Shown here piece after piece: positions 1 through 11,292 of a DNA stretch of 64,000 bases. The notes under the pieces are model-generated. The model was not told the origin of the DNA. It did not search any database and saw only the letters and a list, made by a program, of their open reading frames with translations. Source of the DNA: Prorocentrum cordatum. Taxonomy: Eukaryota; Sar; Dinophyceae; Prorocentrales; Prorocentraceae. The position numbers and the translations under genes were made by a program. Location: positions 32,501-96,500 of the forward strand of contig CAUYUJ010015942.1 in the NCBI GenBank assembly GCA_963575745.1, written 5' to 3'. How positions within the stretch are numbered: the stretch's first letter is position 1; the number at the start of each line of letters is the position of its first letter.

Positions 1-1194
1 ACCTGCTCCTCCGCCCCTACGACGCGCGCCACAGTGTCGCCCGCGAGCGCCCGCGGGCCCGCGCAGGTGACGCTGGCGCGCGAAATGGGCCCTATGCGCG
101 CCTTCGCGAACTTGCCCTCGTGCGCGCTGCCCGCAACGATCGAGCGCCGGGAGTCGCTCGCCTCGCCGGCCCAGCCGCGCGCGCAGGCACCACGGAGCGA
201 AGAGCTCCGCCTCGAGCGCCGCCGCGATGGCGGGGAAGCCCCGGTCGACAGCCGCGTGCAGCAGGCGCTGCAAGTTGACGCCGTCGTAGAATTTCTCGAC
301 ATCCAATAGAAGCGTCGCGAACGCGACGCCGAAAGCCGCGCGCGTCTCGTCGAGGGGCGCGCGCGGGCGCCGCGCGGAAGGCGCTGGATCCTTTGGCGGC
401 CGCGTCCCAAAACTCCCCGACACCTTCGGGCACTGGTCCGTGATCGGAGCGCGTCGCTTGCTGCAAACCGCGGGCGCCATCGCCAGCGCGCCAGCGATGC
501 GCCCGCCCCCCGACGGTTTGGGCAACATCGCCCCGACCGCGGCGCAGACCTGCTGCAGCCGCCAGCCCGCCCGCTCGACCTCGTGGAGTCGATCGGCGAA
601 CTGCTGGACGCCAGCCTCGGCGGACTTCCGAATGTCTGCGGGGCCAATGTTGTCGAGGCCCTTCGTCGCCCCAGGGTTGGCCGCGCCGACCGCCGCGCGG
701 ATCGTGGTCCGCGGTGCTCTCGTCGAGCGGTCTGCCACTGGCCCTCGCGTGGCCTTCAGCGCAGGCCTGGTGAAGAGCCTCCTCGTCGCGCGCGGGCGTC
801 CTCCAGACGTCGCTCCACGCGTCGGCCGATGCTTGCGTGGTGGGTGACGGCGCGCTCAACGCGATGCCGCCGTCCATGGCCTCGAGCTCGGGTGGGCTCG
901 GGCCCCTGACGACCCCGTAGAGCTTGTCTCGGCTGTCCTTCCAGGCCGTCTTTGCCCACCCCGGGGGCCGCTCGCGCGATCGGGCGGCCGCCCGCCCATC
1001 TCCCTGTCGGCCCTGAGCTCGGCAATCGTAGCGACGTAGGCCAGGTCGCCCTCGCCGCAAAAATCATGCATCGACGAATTCGCCCTCAACTCCTCAATCT
1101 CGGCTGGGTCGGTCTTGGGCCCGAAGAGGTTCGCTTGGAACTCAACGTTCTCGAAGTGGTCGATCTTGGCCGAAATGGACTTGGCCGCCTGCAT
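1..1194 (-). pseudogene. LINE reverse transcriptase N-terminal part, frameshifted
   Basis: Three minus-strand frames must be combined. About 1194-950 reads a hydrophilic stretch with KIDHFENVEFQANLFGPK. About 950-700 reads KLYGVVRGPSPPELEAMDGG and ASADAWSDVWRTPARDEEAL. About 410-360 reads GEFWDAAAKGSSAFRAA, and about 354-270 reads the polymerase core LLLDVEKFYDGVN. The aspartate of that core corresponds to catalytic motif A of reverse transcriptases. From memory, these phrases are typical of RTs in dinoflagellate LINEs, but I could not search. The rest (motif B, YxDD) would lie left of the window. At least three frame changes in 1.2 kb make it a pseudogene. Confidence 0.6.
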
Positions 1195-2939
1195 GCGCGC
1201 AGGGGGTCCTTGCCATACTTGACCGGGTCGACATGCCGGGTCAATCCCGTGCGTCGCGTTGGCGCGGCCTGCCTGGAGGGGCCTTCATGGTCTTAGTGGC
1301 CGTCTTGCACCCCTCCGCGCGCCCCGCGCGCATCGGCCACCCTCGAGGATCGCGATCTCCACCGTGGCGGCACGCAGGGCGCAGGGCACGTTGACGGCCG
1401 CGGCCTCCCTGCGCTGTCGGCGGTGGACCAGGTGGCCTCGTCCGCTCGGAGTGCCCGCGCGCGCCTCGTCGAAATGGGGGAACGCCTTCGCTGCGCTGGC
1501 GGCTGCCCCCTAGTCCTCCACGAGCGCCGCGAAGGGCGCGTCGCGCGCTGGAGGGGCCTCGATCGCCTCGGTGTGGAGCTCGTCGATTTCGTCTTCCAGA
1601 TGTTCGAGAGGCCTGTCCCGACGCGGCTGCAGTTCCTTTCGCCCGGACCTTGGACCTCTTGCCGTCGGGGCCCGCTGCTCGGTTGGGCCGCGAGCGCGCT
1701 GGCGGGGCGAGCGGCGCCTTCAGGCGCTTGCGCTGCCAGGGCCGGTTGGCCCCGGGCGGGGCGTCGGCGCCGCGGCGGGTCGCCCGCGGCGCGCGGTGGG
1801 CGGGCGGCATCTCGAGAGCCCCCGCGGCGACGCAGTCGTTGATGGGGACCTTGCCCTTGTCGCGCGTGACTGCGCAACCTTCGGGCATATTGATGGGCGC
1901 GCGCCGCCGCTCGAACCGCGGCCTGCCGGCCCGCCGCGGCGGCTCGGAGTTCCACGGTCCGCCAGCGCTAACCGCGGGTCCAGCGCCATGCCCAGGAACG
2001 CGGCGAGACTCGCCAGGATGTCGCGGCCGGCCCCCTGATCGCGGAGCCCGGGCCGCAGGCGGCCCGCGATCGCCGCCGGATTGCCGCTCGCGGGGCGCAA
2101 CGCGCGCGGCGCGAAACGGAAGCGGGCGAAGGGTTGTCTCCTGCACTTGCCGACGTGGCGGCTGCGGCACGCCTCGAAGGACGCGGCGGCGATGGCCCGT
2201 CTGGCCAGGGCCCGCTCGCCCCCAGGCGCGCCCCCCTTGGACCTGTGGGCGGCGACAAGGGGCGTCGCTGCGACCTCCCACCCATCTGCCGCCAGCGGGG
2301 CCGTCGCCCTATCGAGGTTGCACGCCGACGCGTGCGTCTCAGCGAGCTCGAGCACGCGGCGGCGCTCGCCCTCGTCTCTCACGAAGGCCGCACCTGCTTG
2401 CGGCCCCCACTCGGTGATGCTGCTGAAGACGATGGAGGAGGAGGAGGAGGAGGAGGAGGAGGAGGAGGAGGAGGAGGAGGAGGAGGAGGAGGAGGAGTGC
2501 ACGAAACCGAGGGAGGCGCGTGCCTGGCCTATGCGGCGGGCGAGGCGGGTCGCTAAAGTCGCCCTGCAAGAGGCCCAGGAGCGCCATCGCCAGGAGGCTT
2601 CGCACCACCATCGCCGCCATCTTGAGCGGCAGTGCGCGTCTGCTGGAGAGCCTCGACAACTGCGCGGACATGCTCGGCGGCGGTCTGCCTGTCCGCTTCG
2701 GAAGGCTCGTCGGTGGCCACGGGCGCAGGGCCGCTGCTGCTCGCGGCGCCGCCCGTGGACACTGGGGCGGCTGGAGCCGCAGGTGAAGAGGTAAGAACCG
2801 CCCCGTCGTCGTCGGCAGTGTCCTGTCCGCCATCGGACCCTGAAGCTGCCCCACCGCCCGTGGCAAGCCTGCGTTTGCGCTTGTTGGGGTTGGCCTCGCA
2901 GGATCTCCCGAACCCGCTCCTGCCCCTCGTTGGGCGCCT
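1195..2939 (-). other. Central part of the LINE fossil, no readable product
   Basis: This stretch lies between the ORF1-like part and the RT part. All minus frames are open for hundreds of bases, but they are arginine- and proline-rich shadows of high GC. I found no endonuclease or RT motif. A GGA array at 2434-2497 interrupts it. It is probably the linker or endonuclease region of the same element, degraded beyond recognition. Confidence 0.3.
2434..2497. repeat. (GGA)n microsatellite
   Basis: About 21 uninterrupted GGA triplets lie on the plus strand, inside the LINE fossil. On the minus strand the long ORF crosses it as a serine run. Confidence 0.97.
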
Positions 2940-3770
2940 TCACGCGACAGCCGAATTCTGCCTTCCACTCCTCCATCTGCTTGCGGGTCTCCTCGTCGTA
3001 GACCGAGAGCCGGCCCACAAGGAGCCGTCGGCGGCGAAGGTCTCGTGGGTCTGCGTGACGCCGCGGGCAAACCAGAGCTTGGTTTTGACCGCCTCCCGCG
3101 CCTTGGCGCAATCGACCTGTGCCTTTACGAGCTCGAGCGCCGCCTGCGGCTGCTGCTCCTCGAGCGCGGCGAGCCAGTCCTTGGCGTCCGCGACATCCTC
3201 GACGAGCTTGTCGAGGCGGGATTTGCGGCTGCTGAATATGGCGAGCGCGGACTGCAACGCCTGCTCCTCCAACTGGGTGGCGGCGGGCGGAAGTGCAGGC
3301 TTGAGTGTTGTTTGCAGGGGAGCGAGCAGCTGCTTCGTGGCGCCGTCGTCGCCGAGGACGTTGGCCAGCGCGTCGGGGACCTGGTCCGTCGTGAGGGCCC
3401 TGTGCTGCTGCTGCCGCCATGGCAGACCCTCGCCTGCAGACGCACCTGGAGGCTGTCGGTATTATCCAGGCGTCGGCGCGAAGGACTTGCCGCAGCGGAA
3501 GCAGTCCGACTTCATTACCCTTTCCACGTTTAGCAGTAGAGACATTGCTTGCAGACAGTATGCCACTTGGCCAAGTCGAGCTTGGGACTCTTGTCGTGAC
3601 CTTTGTCGACGCCCTTGTCCCTGTGCCGCCTGCACCTGCTGCGCGACGGGCGCCCTTGCCGCCATTGGCGCCGTCCGACATGGCACTGGCTGCGACCTGC
3701 TCGCGCCAAGCGAGGACGAGCGAATGTGGAATTGGGCGGCAGCTCGCCCCCTACGTTGCTGCAATAACAC
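2940..3770 (-). pseudogene. ORF1-like protein: cysteine motif plus coiled coil
   Basis: Combined minus frames read a basic segment (CRRHRDKGVDKGHDK), then WHTVCKQCLYC and, about 15 codons on, DCFRCGKS. The two CxxC pairs look like a small zinc-binding motif. A helical charged stretch follows (3272-3050: MEEQALQSALAIF, KLVEDVADAKDWLAALEEQQ, AREAVKTKLWFARG) that fits a coiled coil. Zinc finger plus coiled coil upstream of an RT is the usual make-up of a LINE ORF1 RNA-binding protein. Two frame changes and a stop after the second CxxC pair show it is broken. No start could be fixed. Confidence 0.5.
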
Positions 3771-3805
3771 TGAAGGGTCTCTGGAAGAGACCCGACCCCG
3801 CTACG

Positions 3806-3906
3806 GATGAGGAGGAGGAGGAGGAGAAGGAGGAATAGGAGGAGGAGGAGGAGGAGGAGGAGGAGGAGGAGGAGGAGGAGGAAGAGGAGGAGGCGGAAGA
3901 GGAAGA
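3806..3906. repeat. (GGA)n microsatellite, slightly degenerate
   Basis: Mostly GGA triplets, with GAAGGA, GAATAG and GGCGGAAGA interruptions. It directly abuts the left copy of the dispersed family with 53-bp units (from 3925). The same family at 31.5-32.1 kb abuts a CCT tract in inverted orientation. Confidence 0.9.
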
Positions 3907-3924
3907 GGGGGAAGGGGCAAGCTA

Positions 3925-4335
3925 GGTGCGCTCGCGTCATTTCTGACATCCTACCCCTCCCTCCCATCCCTTACCCTGGCGTAGATCCCCTCTCTATTCG
4001 CACAGTCGGATGTCGAGCAGGGTAATGATCCCGAAAGGGTACGCGATGCATTGTAGAGCAGGGCATGGTATGGCGTAGAAGAGCACCGCAAGGCGTAGTA
4101 TCAACCTAGCATGGCATTGCATGCCGTGGCATGGCACGGGAAATGACGCCAGCGCTGCAGCGGGAGCACGAGTCGGAACGAGCGGAAGCGCGGAAATGAG
4201 GGCAGCGCTGAAGCGGGAGCACGATTCGGAACGAGCGGAAGCACGGAAATGAGGCCAGCGCTGCAGCGGGAGCACGATTCGGAACGAGCGGGGCTCGAAA
4301 ATGAGGCCGGCGCCTCAACGAGAGCAGCATTTAGG
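3925..4335 (+). repeat. Dispersed repeat family 1, copy 1, with 3 x 53-bp units
   Basis: The stretch begins with TAGGTGCGCTCGCGTCATTT, passes a low-complexity CATGGCATGC section (4050-4140) and ends with three direct 53-bp units. The units start at 4151, 4204 and 4257 and each carries AGCGCTGMAGCGGGAGCACG and CGGAACGAGCGG. The reverse complement of the whole arrangement occurs at 31466-32090. No coding potential is credible. The right part, 4336-4440, holds nothing I recognise. Confidence 0.85.
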
Positions 4336-4440
4336 ACAAAAATGCAAGCGAAAACCCAACTCCGGGGAATCCTGTGTGTAAAAAACAATACGCGGGGGGG
4401 GCTAACACTTTCAAGCCGTCATCAGGGGAAGAGGGAGAGT

Positions 4441-4636
4441 AGTATTTATATTGAGTCATTGTGAAGGGGGGAGAAGAAAAGGGCACTCGCTCTCAGCAAC
4501 TTTGGTGTGTGAGGAAGGCCCTACATTCCCAGACCAGTGCTTGCACTTGGGGGATCCAGGTGGAGATTCCACAATCAATGCTTGCACTGACGGGGTCCTA
4601 GCGGATGTTGAAAAATTTGGCGAAAACTCTTGGCCG
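4441..4636. other. Unassigned spacer
   Basis: No ORF, motif or repeat stands out between the family-1 repeat and the GGTTCCC repeat. It is less GC-rich than its surroundings. Confidence 0.5.
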
Positions 4637-5010
4637 TTTCGGTGGGCGGCTGGGTTCCGGTTCAAGGGTTCCCGGTTCCCGGTTCCCCGATTCTTGGCTG
4701 CTGTTCTGGGTCGATTTCGGTGGGCGGCAGGGTTCCCGGGTTTCCGGGTTCCCCAGTTCTTGGTCGATCTCCTGATCGATCGGTCTCACCCGATCTCATT
4801 ACCCACCTCTCTATCGATTCTATTGATCTCATTATCGATGTCACAACCGATCTCACTATAGATCGCAGGAGCGATCTCACGATCGATCTCAATGTCGACC
4901 TCACTGAATCGACATCGATAACGATCGACCCTACTGTCGTCCTGTCTATCGGTCCCACTGTCGATCCCACGATCGATCTCACAATCGATCTCAATATCCA
5001 TACCACAATA
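4637..5010 (+). repeat. Dispersed repeat family 2, copy 1: GGTTCCC block plus GATCGAT satellite
   Basis: Two direct 78-bp units start at 4637 and 4715 (TTTCGGTGGGCGGC...), each with a GGGTTCCCGGTTCC section. A degenerate 12-bp satellite follows from about 4765 to 5000, built on CGATCTCA/CGATCGATCTCA and therefore full of GATC sites. The reverse complement of the junction between the two blocks recurs at 11100-11292. Confidence 0.85.
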
Positions 5011-6060
5011 TTTTCGAATCATCCACTGATTGGGACTCTCACTGGTGTGATATAAAAAATTGGCGAAAAAAAACCGGCCGATTTCGGTCCCGGAAACTCT
5101 TCAACGTTACGTTTCACCATGGATGTTTTGCAACATGTTCATCTACCAATAATATTGCAGCGTTTTGATCATCCACCGGTGAATTTTAACAATAGGTGCG
5201 ATCGTCCACCGGTATTTCAACGACATCTACCGAAACAAAAACAACATGCACCGGAAGACCAGCAGCCACCGGCAATCTAACAACACCCAACGGAAAACAT
5301 GATTACCAACGTCCACGGCCATGGAACGGCCAATCCTCATCCCGATTTCCACCGAGCGTCCTGTGTCCAGTATGTATCCCATGAGAAGCATCATCATCCG
5401 CCCGCCGACATACCCGACGACTTGCCTGCGCGTCTCCCGCCACTTTTATATTATATCGATTTCGCCTTCTCCCTCATCCTGCCGACCGCCCCGTCTCCCC
5501 CCACGTAACTCACCTCGTTCTCATCCACGTGTCTGACCGCGACTTTCATAACTTGTTTTCTCTACGTCCATATCCTCGTCGCCAATCTCGGTTCCGTTTT
5601 CGTTCTAAGAAGCAGTGCTGTCAGATGTTTCCTCGTCGTCGTCCCCGTGGTCGTCTTCAACTGATCTGAACCATCTTTTGGGGCCGCTTGGAAAGCCGCG
5701 GGGGCCTCGTAGTGCCTTTTTTTCTCAGGCCGTCTTGAGGCCCTTGGGGCAATCTTGGGGGTCTTTGCGGCCGTCTGGGAGCACTGCGCGGTCGCCTGAA
5801 GGCCATCTGGAAGGCCCCCTGGCCTGCCAGGAGTGGGGCGCCATCCCGAAGCAGTAACAATGCGAAGTTTGCCCACACATTTGAAGACGATGTACAACGC
5901 ACGCCATAGACATCATCAGCCTTCAGCGTCTGGCCATGGACATGTAAATGATGTGTTTGTCCCTGATCGCGCAAAGGCTTCGCATAGCTGCAGCGATTGT
6001 GAAAGCATACTTGTGCAGACAAATCCCACCAGCCCATCCACCAGCCCTTTGGGCGTAGGT
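5011..6060. other. Unique-looking spacer with short degenerate repeats
   Basis: 5060-5300 contains an irregular CATCCACCGGT/AACAA repeat of about 45 bp in AT-richer DNA. 5680-5840 contains loose repeats of GGGGCC and CTTGGGG. Open frames here are short and overlap on both strands. No start context, domain or codon pattern supports a gene. Confidence 0.5.
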
Positions 6061-7047
6061 GGTCTTGAGTGTTTCCTCTTTTGCCCCTCCTTCTTCCCCT
6101 TCGGGGAGGGGTTTACCCCTCCCCCTTCCCCCCCCCTGGACCTGGACGGGGGGGTCCGCGACGCGTTGGAGCGTCCAACACGGCCTCGGCGAGGAAGCCA
6201 AAAACATTGGGTCTTACTATGGTTTTGGCCCCATTTTGGCCTCCTGAAAAGGGGGGGGGGCTAATTTAGGACCCCCCCCTCCTGTGATCGATCTCCTCCA
6301 AAATGGCCCCAAGAGGCGCCCAGGAGGCCCCAGGAGGCCCCGACATGGCCCCAGGATGGCCCCATGTGGCCCCAAGGAGCCCCCAAGAGGTCCCCAGGAT
6401 ACCCCCAAGAGGCTCCCAAGAGACCCCGAGACCCCCCAGAGGCACCCAAGACGCTCTAAATGGCCTCGGCGAGAATACCAACATCACTGATGTTACTGAG
6501 GTTTTGGCTACATGTGGGCCTCCGGGGTGTGGGTGGGGGGGCGCTGCTTCAGATGACTCTAAGAGCGCCTGGGGGAGCCCAAGATGACCTCCAAGATGGC
6601 TCGAGATATCCCAAGATGCCTGAAAATGGCCCCCACGATGTTCCAAGAGGCCCCAAGACCGCTTCACGACGGCCCCAAGTGGCCAAAGAGCTCCCCCAGG
6701 AGGCCCCGAAGAGGCCAAAATCCTTCCAAAACCTGTGGAACATCCACGTTTTGAGTTTTCTCGCCTTGTCGCTTCCGATGGCCATCCGAGGCTTCAAGAT
6801 GACTCCAAGATGGCCAAGAGGGCTCCACCCCAGGAGGCCCCAACAGGCGCCGTAGAGGCCTCCAAGAGGCCCCCAAGAGACCCCCAAGAGGCCCCAAGAA
6901 ACTCTCCGAGGCACCCAAGACGCTCTAAGAGGCGTCCAGGACCGCCAAGAGGCCCCCCAAACGCTCCAAGAGGCCTCAACTGGGGGACCCTTCCTCTGCG
7001 TGCTGCCCACATCCCTGATCGAGGCATTTCCGCTGGGCATCGTTTCT
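6061..7047. repeat. Degenerate CCAAGAGGCC-type satellite
   Basis: From 6300 to 6475 and from 6560 to 6990 the plus strand is a ragged tandem of CCCCAAGAGGCCCC-like units of 10-16 bp. The phrase GAGGCACCCAAGACGCTCTAA occurs twice (about 6430 and 6911), so a longer block has been duplicated. Minus-strand frames read repeating tryptophan-glycine-leucine peptides only because of the unit, so no protein is called. 6100-6160 holds a C-rich tract. Confidence 0.75.
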
Positions 7048-8240
7048 GGATGGGCTGGTGGGGTTACTTTTTCCGTCGCGGCCGCAGGCGAGCGCGCCAG
7101 CAGCGTAAGAGGTCGGGCGGGCTACGCGCGAAAATTGCCTAGCGCCCGGGGCCTGACTGCCGAACCTAAGCTGCATAAGCTGCCTGAGCTGCCGGCTTGC
7201 GCGAGGTGGTGCCAGGAAGCGGGGCAGGGCCCGAAACCTTGCCGACGGGCGATGCGATGCAAACTGCAACCAGGACCAGGATCCGGGGGCATTGCCGATG
7301 CACACATTAAACCAAGGAGCTATACGCAGCCAGCATGGCGCGGCAAGGTCACAAACAGCGAAGCTGACAAGTGACCGCTGAGGGCGTGTAGGACTTGACG
7401 TAGGGAGGGAACCATGCACACAGACCCTGAAAAGGGGGCCGTTCGCTTGCAGTACACTCCAGGAAGTAATACTTACGCATATGGCCAGGAATACGGCACT
7501 GACCAGGAACCAGTACGAGTGGCGCCAGGGAAGTCGCACACTCACTCCTGAGAGAAAGATCCGGGGCAATTCCCGTTCCGAGAACGAAAGGAAGAGCCAG
7601 CCAGGAAAACGATGGAAGGGATCGATACCGAAAACCTGAACGGATCGGCCACACGCCTGATGCTGCAAACCAGGAATACGATGGGTAAGGTCGACATCGA
7701 ACGCCTGTGCGGAAAGGCAGCACGCATAGAACTGCCGAGTGAACTGCCGATAGCAGGGCTGAGCACCTCACGCTGGTGGGGTTATTTTTTGTCGCGGCCG
7801 CAAGCGAGAGCGCAGGAGGCGTCCGAACACCCATGCCCTGCTGGGGTTACTTTTTTTGGTTCGCGGCTCCAAGACAAAAGTCAGGGAGCGGACGCAGCGT
7901 CCGGGATGCGGCGCGGAGCGAATTTGCGAACACAGCCGCCACTACCGGCAGCCAGTTCGCACCTGCAAGACACGCTCGCAGTTGCACACGCACAGAACAG
8001 AATTAAATCAATTCACTAGCAAACGCACATAGGCGATGCAGCGTGACCGAAGTGAACGAGCTGCAAGTGCGAAGACAGCAGAGTGAGTCGCCGGCGCGGC
8101 GCCAGACTAATGCTGACAATGCGAAAGCGAGAGCGAGCGACCAGCACTCACAAATGCGATACCATGTAAACAATGGCGAGGCAAAAGGGGGCCAGTCCCA
8201 TCGAACTCACTGAGGCTACAAGGTAGCTGGACCGCGTCGA
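7048..8240. repeat. Segment bounded by 45-bp GCTGGTGGGGTTA repeats
   Basis: The block GCTGGTGGGGTTACTTTTTC plus GTCGCGGCCGCA... at 7048 recurs at 7771 (with ATTTTTTG) and, in part, at 7838, all in the same direction. Between them, 7480-7760 holds a ragged repeat built on AACCAGGAATACG/CGATGGAAGGGATCGA. The rest, to 8240, shows no gene. Confidence 0.65.
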
Positions 8241-8246
8241 AGCCTT

Positions 8247-8900
8247 CAGTAGACGAACCGCTGGTGTGCATTAGCGAGGTTGACCACCTTCAGCCAAAGC
8301 CAGCGCGCGCACGCCGTATCCGACACGCGCAGTTCGGGGGCATAACGATGTGAAGTACTGACACAAGCTGCGCAGATGCAGAAGGCTGAACGACCGCGAC
8401 TGCAGCAGGGAACGACCGCGACTGCAGAAGGCTGAACCACTCAATGCGGGGCCGCTCCCAAGGCGAGGCCAGGCATCGGGCGTCGCTTGGTGCATGGCTG
8501 TCGGCAGCGCCCAACGCCTGCCTGCCAGCCAGCGCGCGCGCATCATCTCCGACGCACGCCGCGCGGGGGCGCAACGATGCGAAGTACCGGCGGGCTGGTG
8601 TCCAGGGCTGCGCTGAAGAGGCGACCACGGGCTGCAGGCTGTACCATCCACTGCGGGGTCGCAATCATCCAATGAGGTGGCTGATCTGAGCGCCAAACGG
8701 TAGAGTAGACCACTGGTGTGTGTTCATGAGGTGAGCCATCTCCAGCCAGTAGCCATTGTATGCACATCGTACCCGACTCACGCAGTACGGGGGCACAACG
8801 ATGCGAGTACTGGCGAGATGGTGGCCTGGGCTGCTAGTCTGCGCCAAGAAGTGCGACGCGACCTTGAACCGCGGAATGCTGAACCACTCGATGCGGGGCC
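8247..8900 (+). repeat. Three diverged copies of a ~115-bp repeat
   Basis: Copies lie at about 8247-8360, 8490-8600 and 8700-8820. Each ends in a stretch like CGGGGGCAYAACGATGYGA followed by AGTACTG or AGTACCG. The phrase GCTGAACCACTC-ATGCGGGGCCGC also repeats, at about 8430 and 8877. The arrangement looks like an old duplication of a roughly 450-bp segment plus one extra copy. It is non-coding. Confidence 0.7.
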
Positions 8901-9164
8901 GCAGCCTTGACGAAGCCGCAGCCACAGCCACAGCCACTCCCCCCCCCACCGCGCCACCTGAGCAGCAGCCAGATGTCACCGCTGCCAGGGCATACAGGTG
9001 GCTTCCAGCTGTCGAGCTGCGGGTATGCTGGCCACTGGCAGCGTGCTGTCAAACCGCAGTTTCCTTGTAGAAGAAAGGTGGTTGGGCCGGCGACGAGTGT
9101 CGGAGACGCCCTGGGGGGGTGCCAGGGCGGGCGCTCATCGAAGGCCGCAGCGTACTTCCCAGCT

Positions 9165-10130
9165 GATTGGCGGGGGGCGCAGCCGAAAGCCGCATTAATT
9201 GCGAAGGAAGGAGGGGGAGGAGGAGGAGGAGGAGGAGGCGGCCGAACAGCAGGGTTGCTTCGGTCGCAGGCTGCCCGCTGACGTGCCAGGGTGACCTCTG
9301 AGGAAACCTTTGCCTGCTCCTCAGCGTCAGACGCCAACCTTGACAGCGGGGGGGCGCAGCCGAAAACCGCGGAGACGTGGCAAATAGGCGACGAGAAGTG
9401 GGGGCGCAGCCGAAAGCCGCAGATCACGGAAGACAATGCACATATCGTCCAAATACGGAACTTCATGACCACAAGGGGTGGGGCTGAGCAAGGCCGGCGC
9501 GGTGGGAGATCTCGTCCACCAACCGCAGTCGCACACTGAGAAGAGAGGTGGGGGCGCAGCCGAAAGCCGCAGATCACGGGCATCAATACACAGAGCATCC
9601 ATATAGAGAATTTCGTGACCATGGGGGTTTGCGGCCATTTCCACAGCGGCCTCAGTCCACGAGCTCAAAAGGGCTGCTCGAGGCAAAGGGCCGGTTGAGA
9701 ACCATGGGGCTGCCAACCCAGCGAGCTCCACCGGGCGCGCCAGGGTCCCAGACGGCCCACAAGGTAAGCGCAATGGACACCACCTTGTACAAGGAGTTGG
9801 AGGCCGCGCCCAGCTGACCCAGATCATTGTTGTCCAGAAAGCAAGCATTGCGGTCCATGACAGGCCGCGTCGCGACCCTGAGTACTGACATGGTCCAGAG
9901 CACCAATGGTAGACTCGAGCCGCAGACGGGCTGCACGTATGACCCTCAACAGACAGGACGGAGCAATGGCGGTGGGTGAGAGAAGAAGAGAGGTGGGGGC
10001 GCAGCCGAAAGCCGCAGAGCACGGATATCAATACATAGAACAACCATGTACACAACTTCATGTCCACGGGGGGTTGGGGCTGAGCAAGGGCGGTGCAGTG
10101 GGTGATGTCGTACACCTCGCCGAAGTGCGT
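9165..10130 (+). repeat. Dispersed GGGGGCGCAGCCGAAAGCCG modules
   Basis: The core GGGGGCGCAGCCGAAAGCCG, or a one-base variant, occurs at about 9173, 9352, 9402, 9550 and 9997. Three copies (9402, 9550, 9997) continue with CAGA-CACGG and, 45-60 bases on, AATTTCGTGACCA or a close variant. Two (9402, 9997) continue further with GGGGCTGAGCAAGG and a GGTG-rich segment, giving units of about 140 bp. A short GGA run lies at 9210-9240. No coding evidence. Confidence 0.75.
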
Positions 10131-10312
10131 TGTAGATGTGGATCACAGGGGATGAATTATTTCAGCCATCCGTCGCTGCTGTCCAAAGGAGGGGCTGCCC
10201 TAGGTAAGTGGCACAGTCGACCCCTCGAGTCTGCATGGGCAGAGGCCTCCACCGTTGGGGGCAGGGCCTTGGTCCTAGGCGGCAGCCGGCCGCAGGGAGG
10301 GAAGGCAGGGCA

Positions 10313-10530
10313 AGGTCCACGAGTCAGCGTGGGCTGTCTATGTGCGCAGCGCAAGGGTATTGGTGCCTCCCCGCCCCAGCGGAGGTGGCACATGGTATTG
10401 CGGCCGAGGCCAAGCGCTGAAGGTCCACGAATCCAGCGTGGGCTGTCGATGTGCGCAGCGCGAGAGTATTGGTGCCCCTCCGCCCCGTCGGAGGTGACAC
10501 AGGGTATTGCGGCCGGAGCCAGGCGCTGCA
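10313..10530 (+). repeat. Tandem duplication, 2 x 108 bp
   Basis: AGGTCCACGA at 10313 and 10421 opens two nearly identical 108-bp units. Each contains CAGCGTGGGCTGTC, ATGTGCGCAGCGC and GGTATTGCGGCCG. A partial third match lies upstream at about 10230. Confidence 0.88.
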
Positions 10531-11059
10531 GGTGAAACTGGCTGGGGGGGGTTGGCGAGTGCCAGGCAGAGTGGAGCAGGTAGGCAGGAGGTGGTGTCAA
10601 CCAGGCGGCATTCGGGAAAAGCCTAGGTTGCGTGCACTCCCAGGAGGGGGAGTCAGCCACGCCCGTGGGCGTTCCTGCGATAGGTGGAGGGGGTGGGTCA
10701 GCCTTGCAAGGGTCCCACGCTGCATCCCTGTCGTCTGGATCAGGAGTCCCAGCCTCGCAGACGCTTATCGGCGTACGGGTGATCTCCTCTCGGGGAATAG
10801 CGCTTGCCCTTCGCCTTCCAGTCAGTGTCGGTCCATGAAGAACCTTCGACCCCCAAGTGTCCCATGACTGCCATCCGCGCCACGACGCAAAGCTTGATGC
10901 ACCAGTCCACTGATCTGGAATGGGCGTACGCACCGCCTCTTTGCCTGCTGCGGACCAAAGGGGTGGGCGGCCGCTGCGTCTAGAATTTCGTCCATTATAA
11001 ACGGGTGACAGGATGTTGATATTTCAACCGTCTTCCCTACCATATCCTTATCGCACTAG
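10531..11059. other. No feature seen
   Basis: The overlapping short frames on both strands lack motifs, and I found no long repeat in this stretch. Confidence 0.5.
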
Positions 11060-11292
11060 CAGCAGAAAAAACCGGGGCTGCCCCAGAAAGCACCCTGGTG
11101 GTCGCACAAATGCTGGAAGAGATGGAACCGATAGAGAGGTGGGTAATGAGATCGATGGTGAGACCGATCGAAGAGGAGATCGACCAAGAACTGGGGAAGC
11201 CGAGAACCCAGGAACCAGGAAGCCCAAGGACCCCGCCGCCCACCGAAATCGGCCCAGAACAGCAGCCAGGAATCGGGTTCCCCAGTTCCTAG
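11060..11292 (-). repeat. Dispersed repeat family 2, copy 2 (inverted)
   Basis: This is the reverse complement of the GGTTCCC and GATCGAT junction at 4637-4830. Seen here are GGTGGGTAATGAGATCGATG, CCGATCGAAGAGGAGATCGA, CCAAGAACTGGGGAAGCCGA and GCCGCCCACCGAAATCGG. It holds little of the long GATC satellite, so it is a partial copy. Confidence 0.85.

Larger units (their letters stand above)
1..3770 (-). mobile_element. Degenerate LINE-type retroelement, cut by window start
   Basis: Minus-strand fragments fit one non-LTR element read right to left: a zinc/coiled-coil ORF1-like stretch (about 3770-2940), a poorly readable middle (2940-1200) and the start of a reverse transcriptase (1200-1). The RT continues beyond the left edge. 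The reading frame shifts several times and a pure GGA array has expanded inside it, so it is a fossil copy. The assignment rests on the RT core at about 354-270 and on the order of parts. The boundaries are not defined by repeats or a poly-A tail. Confidence 0.55.

Noticed and set aside
6217-7040. Minus-strand tryptophan-glycine-leucine repeat proteins
   Set aside because: A periodic product of the CCAAGAGGCC satellite that appears in all three frames.
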